Below, piece by piece: positions 33,154 through 41,327 of a stretch of DNA of 64,000 nucleotides. A program made the position numbers and the translations under genes. This DNA is from Mycobacterium sp. 1164985.4 (GTDB lineage Bacteria; Actinomycetota; Actinomycetes; Mycobacteriales; Mycobacteriaceae). The stretch is from NCBI RefSeq assembly GCF_001668575.1, contig NZ_LZMD01000017.1, forward strand, positions 1 through 64,000, in the 5' to 3' direction. Under the pieces are notes generated by a model. That model was not told the origin of the DNA and made no database searches. It saw only the letters and a program-made list of their open reading frames with translations. Each line of letters starts with the position of its first letter. Within the stretch, counting starts at the first letter, position 1.

Positions 33154-34220
33154 GGCGTTCTCGGCCTGATCACGAGTCGCTCTCGAATGAATCCGCGAAG
33201 CATGTCGGCCAGACTGTCGGGCAGCTTGCCCGGCTGGAAGTAGGTGTCCAACAGCACGCCGGCAACCGCCGGAGTCGGCACACCCCAAACGTTCACCGAA
33301 AAGCCAGGGCCGGACCCCACAACTTCACCCAACGTGGTGGAGAAGGCAGGGAGCCGTTTGAGCGCCTCGTCGAGGTGGGCGCGGCGGGCGTTCAGATTCT
33401 CGAGCACGAGGTTGAGTTTGACCAGTGCGGGACCGAATTCACGACGGTTGTCCGCGACGAACCCCGATATCTGCCGCGACACATCGCCGATGCCTGCGAC
33501 GAGCGAGGCGAGCGCGGTGCGCTGTTCACTGAGCTCGGCGAACAGCTCATTACCGTCGGTGATCAGCTGATTCAGTTGGCGTGAGCGAGTGGCGAGGATG
33601 GTGGACAGCGATTTGGCGTGAGTCAACAACTGGGCAAGGTCTTCGTCGCGGGCGTTGATGCTGCGGGAGAGCGCCGCCACGCCGTCGAGCGCGCTGCGCA
33701 GCTGGGGGGTGGCATCGCGCATCGTCGCGGTCAGAGTTTCAAGGGCGCTTTCGAAGGCGTCGGTGTCCAGCTCGGCTGCGGAGTTGCCCAGGTCCTGCAA
33801 CGCGTCGGGCAAGGTGTACGGGGTCGTCGTGCGTCCGAGCGGCACGGTGTCGACCGAACCTGCACCACCCGGGGTGACCGCCAGAATCCGTTGGCCGAGA
33901 ATGGTATCGGTTTTGATCGCCACCAGCGTCTGGTCGCCGAGGCGTAGATCGCGGTCGACGGTGAAAAGCACCTTTGCGGCGCGGGCGCTCAGGTCGAGGT
34001 CGACCGAGGTCACCTTGCCGACGTTGTAACCGTAGATCTGCACATCGCTACCACTGGTGACTCCGGCGGCGTTTGTGAAGTACGCGGTGTAGACCTTTCC
34101 CTGTGGCATGAAGGGCAGTGTGGAGTAACCGAATGAGACGAGCACCAGCAGTATCACGAGAATGATTCCGAAAATGCCTGTGCGTAACGGGTTCCGGCGA
34201 CCCCGCTCCTCAACCGTCAT
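33150..34220 (-). CDS. mceC: Mce-family protein, MceC type
   Basis: This 356-residue protein has an N-terminal anchor (about residues 14-34), preceded by a basic stretch RGRRNPLR, and an MCE domain with VTSGSDVQIYGYNVGKVTSV. The helical domain extends to about residue 290 and ends in a segment with VNVWGVPTPAV. Its ATG overlaps the end of mceB by 11 bases. It is a structural component of the periplasmic lipid-transfer channel; the typical MceC long Pro-rich tail is absent. Confidence 0.93.
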   Translation of the reverse strand: MTVEERGRRNPLRTGIFGIILVILLVLVSFGYSTLPFMPQGKVYTAYFTNAAGVTSGSDVQIYGYNVGKVTSVDLDLSARAAKVLFTVDRDLRLGDQTLVAIKTDTILGQRILAVTPGGAGSVDTVPLGRTTTPYTLPDALQDLGNSAAELDTDAFESALETLTATMRDATPQLRSALDGVAALSRSINARDEDLAQLLTHAKSLSTILATRSRQLNQLITDGNELFAELSEQRTALASLVAGIGDVSRQISGFVADNRREFGPALVKLNLVLENLNARRAHLDEALKRLPAFSTTLGEVVGSGPGFSVNVWGVPTPAVAGVLLDTYFQPGKLPDSLADMLRGFIRERLVIRPRTP

Positions 34221-35241
34221 CGGAGCACCGTCCCTTTGACGGATCCGACGGCCCGAGCAGCGGAATCAAGATGTCGCTCCCTGCCGGACCGTTTATCTTG
34301 ATCTTCACTGCGCAGAAGAAGATGTTGAAAAACGCGCCGTACTGACCGAGCGCGCTGAGTCGCAGGTAGTTCTCGGCGAGGGGCTCGATCACGGCATTCA
34401 CCTCCTCTTTCCGATCATCAAGAACGGTCGCCAACGGACGCGCGTGCTCGATCACCCCCTGCAACGGACGCCGCGACGAGATCAACAGGTCGGTGAGGTC
34501 GGCCTGCGCGGAGGCAAGCGGCTGGATCGCCCCCGCAATCGGGCCGCGCCCGGCCGACAATGTCGTGGTCAGTTGCTGCAATTGATCGATACTCGTGTCT
34601 AGTTGTGCCCCTTTGTCATCGATCGAAGTGAGTACGGTGTTGAGGTTGTCGATGACATCACCGATCAACTGGTCGCGTCCCGCCAGCGTCCGGGTGAACG
34701 AGTCGGTATCCGACAGGACCTTGGCCAAGGTGCCGCCGTTGCCTTGGAGTAATTCGACGATCGCGTTGCTGACCTCGTTGACCTTGCTCGCGTCGAGGCC
34801 TTTGAGGACCGGACGCAAACCGCCCAGTAGAGCGTCGAGATCCACTGCCGGTACGGTGTGCGAGCGCGGTATGGTACCGCCGGGCGCCAGCGGCCGTAGT
34901 TCCCCTGAGCCAGTGCTGATTTCGAGGTAGCGGTTGCCGACGAGGTCCTCATATCGAATCGCCGCGCGGGTCGAGCTGTATATCCGATACTCTTTGTCGA
35001 TCTCGAACTCGACGTCGACATGGTCGCCGTTGATGGCGATGTCGGTAACGGACCCGACGGGAATGCCTGCCACGCGCACGTCCTGGCCGGGCTTCAGGCG
35101 TGAGACGGAGTCGAACTCTGCACGGTAGGACACCGCTGAACCGAAACGGAACTTTCCGAAGGTCATTACGAGAAGGCCGAGGACGAGCAGCATCACAACG
35201 GTGAATGCTGCAACTTTCAGCCCGAGCCGGTCCTTGGGCAT
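34210..35241 (-). CDS. mceB: Mce-family protein, MceB type
   Basis: This 343-residue protein has the N-terminal anchor KVAAFTVVMLLVLGLLVMTF and an MCE domain including RLKPGQDVRVAGIPVGSVTD. The helical domain leads into YGAFFNIFFCAVKIKINGPAG and a C-terminal Gly-Arg-Cys-Ser element, a common ending of MceB proteins. Its ATG shares one base with the mceA stop. It is expected to assemble with the five other Mce subunits around a hydrophobic tunnel. Confidence 0.93.
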   Translation of the reverse strand: MPKDRLGLKVAAFTVVMLLVLGLLVMTFGKFRFGSAVSYRAEFDSVSRLKPGQDVRVAGIPVGSVTDIAINGDHVDVEFEIDKEYRIYSSTRAAIRYEDLVGNRYLEISTGSGELRPLAPGGTIPRSHTVPAVDLDALLGGLRPVLKGLDASKVNEVSNAIVELLQGNGGTLAKVLSDTDSFTRTLAGRDQLIGDVIDNLNTVLTSIDDKGAQLDTSIDQLQQLTTTLSAGRGPIAGAIQPLASAQADLTDLLISSRRPLQGVIEHARPLATVLDDRKEEVNAVIEPLAENYLRLSALGQYGAFFNIFFCAVKIKINGPAGSDILIPLLGPSDPSKGRCSDDG

Positions 35242-36440
35242 CAGTAGTCATCTCGCTCGGCATAGGCGCCGTTGAACAGAAACTGGAAGGTTGACAGCGG
35301 ATCGAATTGGAGTTCGGTATTGGGCTGATACGGAATGTATGCGTTGTCCGTCACCAGAAACGGCGGCCGGAACCACGATCCGTTCTTCATCTTCCCGGGC
35401 AGATTCGGCAGTCCTCGGCAATTGGGACCGCCGGATGCGTTGACGATGGGAAGGCTCTCGGGGTACGTGTACGGCGCCACCCCGGGGATGAAGAAGGCAT
35501 TCATGAAGACCCCGGGTACGGTGCCTCCCCAAGCGGGAGTGAATTCTTTGAGTGTGGTCGCCAAACCGGTTAGGAGGCAGCCCAATTGAGGTGAATAGTC
35601 GCCCAGGACCTTCAACGGGGCCCGCAATCGCTGGACCGCGGCGGTCAAGTCGCTCTGTGCGGGCCCGAGCACATCCGCTGCGCTGTTTCCCAGTCCGGCC
35701 GAGGCCATCAACGTCGTGGCCAGGTTCTCGTGTTGGTCGACGATGGTCTCGCTGAGGGGACCGGCGTTATCGAACAAGGTCAGGATGTCCGGCGCAGCTT
35801 CTGCATAGATATCGGCGACGTCGCCGACCTTTTGGATATCCGCCTGCAGGGTGGGCAGGTGCGAGTTGAACGTTCCCATGTAGTCGGTGAACGTCGAGAT
35901 AGTGGTCCCGATGTCCCGTCCGTTTCCGCGTAACCCTTCGCCGATTGCCGTCATCGTCGCGTTGAGTTCGGTTGGATCGATCTTCTTCAGAGTGTCGACG
36001 AGCGTTTCGAAGAGGGTGTTGGCTTCTACGGCGACCTCGGCGGCACGCAGATGCGAATTGGCTGCAAGGGGGATTTTGTCGGGAGTCTGCGGGCTCAGGA
36101 ACTCGACGGACTTCGCACCGAATACCGTGTTGCTCGCAATACGGACGGTGACGTTGGACGGGATGTATTCCATCTGATCGCGGCGGATCTTGAGTGTCAG
36201 TAGCGCCTGTGCACCGTCGTATTCGATTGAGGACACTTTTCCGACTTCAATTCCCAGGTACTTGACCTTGGCGTCGCGGTCCATCACGAGCCCGGCCCGT
36301 GCCGAGGTCACTGTGACGGTGTCGACGGGAATGAACCTCCCCGAGTATGCGAGGTAAGTCAGCGACGAGATCGCCGCGAAGATGGCGGCCATGATGAGCG
36401 CCGCTATCCGCAGCGCTCTCTTGCGGTAGATCTTGATCAA
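35241..36440 (-). CDS. mceA: Mce-family protein, MceA type
   Basis: This 399-residue protein starts with TTG (36440). It has the anchor LRIAALIMAAIFAAISSLTYLAY, an MCE domain with LVMDRDAKVKYLGIEVGKVSSI, and LKIRRDQMEYIPSNVTVRI as the conserved second part. The C-terminal region has the MceA-typical APYTYPESLPIVNASGGPNC stretch with conserved Cys residues. It lies 43 bases downstream of a P450 gene in the same orientation. The yrbEA/yrbEB permease genes usually found here are absent from the window. Confidence 0.94.
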   Translation of the reverse strand: MIKIYRKRALRIAALIMAAIFAAISSLTYLAYSGRFIPVDTVTVTSARAGLVMDRDAKVKYLGIEVGKVSSIEYDGAQALLTLKIRRDQMEYIPSNVTVRIASNTVFGAKSVEFLSPQTPDKIPLAANSHLRAAEVAVEANTLFETLVDTLKKIDPTELNATMTAIGEGLRGNGRDIGTTISTFTDYMGTFNSHLPTLQADIQKVGDVADIYAEAAPDILTLFDNAGPLSETIVDQHENLATTLMASAGLGNSAADVLGPAQSDLTAAVQRLRAPLKVLGDYSPQLGCLLTGLATTLKEFTPAWGGTVPGVFMNAFFIPGVAPYTYPESLPIVNASGGPNCRGLPNLPGKMKNGSWFRPPFLVTDNAYIPYQPNTELQFDPLSTFQFLFNGAYAERDDY

Positions 36441-36483
36441 CGCCCTGCATCCTGCGCAGGATTCGGCGGGGGTTGAACCGTCG

Positions 36484-37755
36484 TCATTGGACTGCCAGTT
36501 CCAGACGTTCCAATCTGCGGACCAGTATGCTGGTCAGCCAATCTCCGACGTCGACAGCCTCGATCCATTCGGTCCGTTCGAGCAGCATGCGCAGGACGAT
36601 CCGGGCCTCCAGCCTGGCAAGGGCTGCGCCCACGCAGAAATGAGCACCCTTGCCGAACGTGACGTGCCCTTTGCCGCTGCCGCGGTCGAGCCGGAACTCG
36701 TGCGGTGAATCGAACTGCGCGGCATCGCGATTGGCTGCGCCCCACAACAGCAGCAGATGTGAGTTGGCGGGTAGGTCGACGCCGCCCAGCGTGGTGTCGT
36801 GCAGGACGTGGCGATAGTGGCCGCGGAATGGAGGCTCGTAGCGCAGCGTCTCCTCGATGAAGGGCACCAGGAGGTCGCGATCTTCGCGGACCTGTTTCTG
36901 TATGTCCGGTTGGCTCACGAGAATCCATGCGGCGCTGCCGAGCAGCGAGGCCGTGGATTCGCCGGCGGCGCTGAAGAGCGTGAGCATGATGCTCAAGGCG
37001 ACCGGCTGTTCCACCTCGCCGGAGGCGCAGCGCGCAGCGAGATCGCTGATCAGTCCCGGTTGTGGATCGCTGGCCGCCGCTTCGAAATGTTCCAGGACGT
37101 AGCCGCCCAGTTCCATTGCCGCCAGACCGGCGGTTTCGAGTTGCTCCGGAGTGACGATCCCGTCGAGCAGCGTAGTGGTGGCGTATCCCAGCCTGATGAG
37201 TTTGTCCACATCGTCGTGGGGCAAGCCGAGCAGCTGAGCGACCACCTTCATCGGAAGCCGGTTGGCTATGGCGCTCATCCATTCGATTCGCCCCTCGTTC
37301 ACCGACTCCGTCCACAGCCGGTGCGCGGTCTCCTCCGCGAACTCCTCGATCACCTGGACTCGCCGAGCCGACAGGTGCGGCAACAGAACCTTGCGATGCA
37401 CGGCGTGTGCGGGATCGTCCGCGGTGGCGAGCGCGTGCGCCGGGTCGCCGAGTGGCATCATCGGGAACGGGTTCACCGCGCCACTGTGGTCGTAGACCAC
37501 GGTTGCGGTGAGATTCGAGGAGAAATCCTCCACCCTGTTGGTTGCCTCGACGAGCGCGTCCCAGCCGCAGACAGCGTAGAAATCGGACTCGCCGATGCGG
37601 TGCACCGGTGCTTCCGACCGCATCTGCTCGTAGAGCGGGTACGGATCCTGTATGGCGGCACTTCCGAAGAACTGAGCAGGGTCGTCCAAGATCGCCACGG
37701 TCCTAGCGTTGGTCTTCTCGCCGAGGCCGTCAACGGCGCCGAAGGAAGTTGACAT
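36484..37755 (-). CDS. Cytochrome P450 heading the mce operon
   Basis: This P450 is ~423 residues from the ATG at 37755 (behind GAGGAG), or 442 from an ATG at 37812 without a ribosome-binding site. Motifs are AAGESTASL in the I-helix (Ser replaces the first Thr of A-G-x-E/D-T-T, so the pattern is AGEST), EETLRYEPPF as ExxR, and the haem loop FGKGAHFCVGAALARLEAR. The position directly before mceA and after the promoter shared with the TetR gene suggests that hydroxylation and import of the same lipid-like substrate are co-regulated. Confidence 0.94.
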   Translation of the reverse strand: MSTSFGAVDGLGEKTNARTVAILDDPAQFFGSAAIQDPYPLYEQMRSEAPVHRIGESDFYAVCGWDALVEATNRVEDFSSNLTATVVYDHSGAVNPFPMMPLGDPAHALATADDPAHAVHRKVLLPHLSARRVQVIEEFAEETAHRLWTESVNEGRIEWMSAIANRLPMKVVAQLLGLPHDDVDKLIRLGYATTTLLDGIVTPEQLETAGLAAMELGGYVLEHFEAAASDPQPGLISDLAARCASGEVEQPVALSIMLTLFSAAGESTASLLGSAAWILVSQPDIQKQVREDRDLLVPFIEETLRYEPPFRGHYRHVLHDTTLGGVDLPANSHLLLLWGAANRDAAQFDSPHEFRLDRGSGKGHVTFGKGAHFCVGAALARLEARIVLRMLLERTEWIEAVDVGDWLTSILVRRLERLELAVQ

Positions 37756-37815
37756 GCTCCTCGCGGCGCGGTCGGGCAAGACCTTCTCACGGACGACCCC
37801 TGAGCTGCGCATTGC

Positions 37816-37850
37816 ATGAGAGAATCGGCGGTGTCCTTCTCATCGTGAGA
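37816..37850. promoter_or_regulatory. Palindromic TGAGA/TCTCA elements between P450-mce operon and TetR gene
   Basis: The 78-base divergent region contains the perfect inverted repeat TCTCA-TCG-TGAGA (37838-37850) and an additional ATGAGAGAA (37816-37824) that pairs with TTCTCAT downstream. TetR proteins often bind such repeats next to their own gene and repress both directions. It does not contain the NNACA-N13-TGTTC element of the catabolic block. Confidence 0.5.
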
Positions 37851-37890
37851 GATAGAGCCCTAAGGGTGTCGGCGACAGGAGACGCGTGCG

Positions 37891-38445
37891 GTGGCTGGTA
37901 CTGACTGGCTGGTCGGTCGAGATCGAGCCTCCGAGGCGGCCAGACGCATACATGCCGCCGCTGCCGATCTGATCGCCCGTCGTGGATGGGAGGCTTTCAC
38001 CATCGACGCGCTGGCCGCGAAAGTGCACTGCTCGCCCGCCACGATCTACCGGCATGCCGGCGGCAAGACCGCGATCCGCGACGCCGTTGTCGCCATCCAC
38101 GCGGCGCGCACGGTCGAAACGGTGCGCGAGGCCATCCGCGGCCTGTCCGGTGCGGAGCGGGTGGTGGAGGCGACGGCGTTAGCGTTGGAGCGGGCCCGGT
38201 CCGACCCGCTGACCAACGCGCTCCGCTCCGCCCATCCGCCCGCCGAAACAGACTGGCTGACGACGTCTGAGGTCATCGCGCAGTTTGCCGCCGAGATGCT
38301 TGGACTCGAGGATCCCGACCCCCTTGCGCAGCAGTGGCTGATTCGGGTCTTTCTGGCGCTCTGGAGTTGGCCCATGAAGGATCCCGACGCTGAGTACCAG
38401 ATGCTGCGGCGATTCCTCGGTCCGCCTTACGGCGACGAGGCGTAG
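37891..38445 (+). CDS. TetR/AcrR family transcriptional regulator
   Basis: This 184-residue protein has the N-terminal DNA-binding domain at about residues 14-65: AAADLIARRGWEAFTIDALAAKV, with recognition helix CSPATIYRHAGGKTAIRD. The ligand-binding part is all-helical and ends with a Trp-rich stretch (WLIRVFLALWSWPM). The GTG at 37891 follows a GGAGACGCG purine stretch. It is divergent from the P450-mceABCDEF operon and most likely represses it; the inducer may be the imported lipid or its CoA ester. It is the only transcription-factor gene in the first 38 kb. Confidence 0.9.
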   Translation: MAGTDWLVGRDRASEAARRIHAAAADLIARRGWEAFTIDALAAKVHCSPATIYRHAGGKTAIRDAVVAIHAARTVETVREAIRGLSGAERVVEATALALERARSDPLTNALRSAHPPAETDWLTTSEVIAQFAAEMLGLEDPDPLAQQWLIRVFLALWSWPMKDPDAEYQMLRRFLGPPYGDEA

Positions 38446-38729
38446 CTCGCAGTGAACCGTCAGCAGGTCGGCCGGGTAGGCGTCGGGGTCCTTCGCTACG
38501 AATTCTCATCGGCACCCGGCCATCTACCGCAGGCTCTCGCTAACCGGAGGCCCAGCAGACCCGCGCTGGTTCCGTGGGCTTCAGCACCTTCCCGGACCAA
38601 CACAACTATGGTGGTTGAAACTCGGTTCTCTGCCGGTCGAACGGGGCGAATGAGTTCCCGCGGCCACCGCGGAAGAATGTCGGCGAGCTGAGCTTGAGTG
38701 GAGGCGAGGTATCGATCATCTCCACGCTG
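38446..38729. other. Intergenic region before the signalling genes
   Basis: About 280 bases separate the TetR gene from the receiver-GGDEF-EAL gene. I see no convincing gene here. A CCGCGG-CCA-CCGCGG inverted repeat lies near 38657-38671 and could be a terminator stem for the TetR gene or an operator, but no T-run follows. In-frame sequence continues to a TTG at 38694, which is an alternative start for the next gene. Confidence 0.4.
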
Positions 38730-41321
38730 ATGAATAGGTCCGCGAAGAAGGACGTCGTGTCCGGCAGCAAGCAGACGGTCTTGGTGGCCGATGATGATCG
38801 GCGACTGCGCGAACTTCTGTGCAAGGTGCTGACCCCGTTGGACTGTGACATCGTTCAGGCGGCTTCCGGGGAAGAGGCGCTCACCGCACTGCTCCAGCGC
38901 AAGGTCGCAGTGATCGTCCTTGACATCAACATGCCGGGGATGGACGGGTTCGAGACCGCCCAACTCATCAGAGACGCTGAAGAGTTGGCCTCCACGCCGA
39001 TCATCTTCCTCACTGGTCAGGCAGACGCCGGCGACCTGGACCGAGGCTATGACCTTGGCGCGGTTGACTTCCTGGTCAAACCAGTGTCCCGGGGTGTTTT
39101 CTTCGCGAAGGTGAAGGCCTTGCTGGAGCTGGATCGGTCCTTTACCCGACTCCACAACGAGACGACGAAGCTTCACGAACAACAGCTGCAGGCGGCGCGC
39201 TCCGCTGAGATTCGGCAGCGTGAGGAATTAGCCTTCACGCGGCGTCGGGCGAGGCTGGCCAACATCTTCGCCGAAGCCAGCCTCGATCTCGATTCCTTGA
39301 AGAAGACCATCGTCACCGAGCTGAGCCAGCTGTTCGCTGCTGAGTGTCTGCTCCGCCTGCCCCTTCCCGACGGCGATTGGCACGATTCGTTCGCGCATAC
39401 AGAAACGAGCGGGGCGCCGGAATCGCCGCGGGCATGGTTGTCCGAGCAACTGGCCGATTGGGACAGAGGTCCAACGCTGAACCGTGCGGTCATGGTCGAC
39501 GAACTGACGGCCAGAGGCCAGCGCGTCGGCATCATCTGCATCGGCAGAACCGACGGGCGTGCGTTCTCGGAAGTCGAATCCGCACTGTTCCGTGGGGTAA
39601 CGGTGGCAGCTGCTTTGGCGCTTTCGAATGCGACCCTCTATCGAGTACAGGCCGAATACGCCGCCGTCATGCAGGCCACCGGCGATGCGATCCTGGCTGT
39701 CGATCGCTCGGGTGAGATCCGGAGCTGCAACAGAGCTGCTACAGCCCTGTTCTGCACGGACGGAACCTTGATCGGCCGGTCGATTGTGGAGTTGGCCGTC
39801 GACGCTCACCGGGACCGTTTGCAGGAGTGTTTGGACGCTACCCTGGCGACGCACCAGGAGAGCACGCTGGAGACGGTGTGTGCCGCCAATGACGGTCGAC
39901 CGATCGAGGTCCTGATCACGTTGTCACCGATCGGCGACGCCGTCGACCTGAACGTCGCCGTTGTGGTCCATGACTTGACTGAGATCAAACAAGCGCAGAC
40001 GGTGATCAGTCATCTCGCGAGTCACGATCCATTGACCGATCTCGCTAATCGAAGACAATTGACCGAGCGACTTGAAGAGATTTCCCGCCAGCGGGACGAT
40101 GGCAAACTGGCTGCCCTGCTGTACCTGGATGTCAACAAATTCAAGGCAGTCAATGACACCTACGGCCATGATGTTGGGGACCTGCTGCTCGTCGAAGTGG
40201 CCGATCGGCTCCGATCGGCGGTACGCGGTGACACTTTGGTCTGCCGGGTCGGTGGCGACGAATTCATCATCCTGTTTGAACACGTGCCCTCGACGAGTTC
40301 GGCGGTGGCGGCCGGAAACCGGATCCTGAGCAATGCGCAAGCACAACCGGTGCGATGTAAGAATGTGACCCTCTATCCCTCGCTCAGTATGGGCATTTCC
40401 GTCTTGGGCGCGAGCGCGCACACACCTGAGGAGTTGTTGTCTCAGGCCGACATAGCCATGTTCGAAGCAAAGAAGAATCAACGGAACGAATGTGTGCTGT
40501 ACACCGACCTCATCGGGTCGCGGCACCTCGGAGACGCATACCTGCGAGCAGAAGTGGCGAGCGCCATCACGCGGTCGGAATTTCGCCTGGTTTATCAGCC
40601 AATCGTAAACTCAAGGACGGGAGCTCTCTTCGGGCTCGAAGCGTTGGTCCGCTGGCGGGTACGGGGTGAAGAGTTACCTGCCAGCGAAATAATTGACCTG
40701 GTCGAGGATGCGGGACAAGCAGGAGCGCTTGCTCAATGGACGTTGACTCACAGCTTCAATGACTATGTGGCCCTTGGCCGCAATGACCTCAAGCTGCACG
40801 TTAATCTGTCGCCCGCTCAAGTTCTCGACAGGGAGTTCCTCAACCATCTGATCAGTGCTCGCCGCGAAAACGGGATAGCGCCGGATGGAATATGCCTGGA
40901 ACTCACCGAACGTGCGTTCACCGGAGACCCCTCGTCAGTATACGCAGACCTGCGCCGCGCTAGTGAGCTCGGATTCAGCATCGCCATCGATGATTTCGGC
41001 GTCGAGCACGCGAGCATGGCCACTTTGAAACATGTTGACGTCGACTGGTTGAAGATCGATCGTTCCTTCGTCGATGGCGTTGAGGAGAGCGAACGCACCC
41101 AACAATTGGTTCGCGGTCAAATAGCCTTGGCAGCGTGTATGCAGGTCGAGGTGATTGCCGAGGGAGTCGAAAAGCAGGAGCAAGCCGACTGGCTTCGAGA
41201 GGCAGGATGCGTTCTGCAGCAAGGCTTCTTGTATGCCCATCCGATCGAGGCGAGAGACCTTGCCGCAGAGCTGAAGAATTGGCAGCCCATTCGGGAGAAT
41301 CACCATGCCGGCGAAGGATAG
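38730..41321 (+). CDS. Receiver-PAS-GGDEF-EAL protein (c-di-GMP turnover)
   Basis: This is an ~863-residue cytosolic protein. A receiver domain comes first (VLVADDD acidic cluster, phospho-Asp about residue 65 in VLDINMPGMDG, Lys in LVKPVS). Then come a coiled-coil/GAF-like segment, a PAS domain (ATGDAILAVDRSGEIRSCN), GGDEF with intact VGGDEF, and EAL with intact EALVRW. Supporting EAL residues are VNLSP, LELTE, IDDFG, WLKIDRSF and AEGVE. Both synthesis and hydrolysis of c-di-GMP are possible. A canonical RxxD inhibitory site is not visible. Alternative starts are TTG 38694 and GTG 38757 (behind AAGAAGGA). It is followed six bases later by the kinase gene. Confidence 0.93.
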   Translation: MNRSAKKDVVSGSKQTVLVADDDRRLRELLCKVLTPLDCDIVQAASGEEALTALLQRKVAVIVLDINMPGMDGFETAQLIRDAEELASTPIIFLTGQADAGDLDRGYDLGAVDFLVKPVSRGVFFAKVKALLELDRSFTRLHNETTKLHEQQLQAARSAEIRQREELAFTRRRARLANIFAEASLDLDSLKKTIVTELSQLFAAECLLRLPLPDGDWHDSFAHTETSGAPESPRAWLSEQLADWDRGPTLNRAVMVDELTARGQRVGIICIGRTDGRAFSEVESALFRGVTVAAALALSNATLYRVQAEYAAVMQATGDAILAVDRSGEIRSCNRAATALFCTDGTLIGRSIVELAVDAHRDRLQECLDATLATHQESTLETVCAANDGRPIEVLITLSPIGDAVDLNVAVVVHDLTEIKQAQTVISHLASHDPLTDLANRRQLTERLEEISRQRDDGKLAALLYLDVNKFKAVNDTYGHDVGDLLLVEVADRLRSAVRGDTLVCRVGGDEFIILFEHVPSTSSAVAAGNRILSNAQAQPVRCKNVTLYPSLSMGISVLGASAHTPEELLSQADIAMFEAKKNQRNECVLYTDLIGSRHLGDAYLRAEVASAITRSEFRLVYQPIVNSRTGALFGLEALVRWRVRGEELPASEIIDLVEDAGQAGALAQWTLTHSFNDYVALGRNDLKLHVNLSPAQVLDREFLNHLISARRENGIAPDGICLELTERAFTGDPSSVYADLRRASELGFSIAIDDFGVEHASMATLKHVDVDWLKIDRSFVDGVEESERTQQLVRGQIALAACMQVEVIAEGVEKQEQADWLREAGCVLQQGFLYAHPIEARDLAAELKNWQPIRENHHAGEG

Positions 41322-41327
41322 GGTGAG

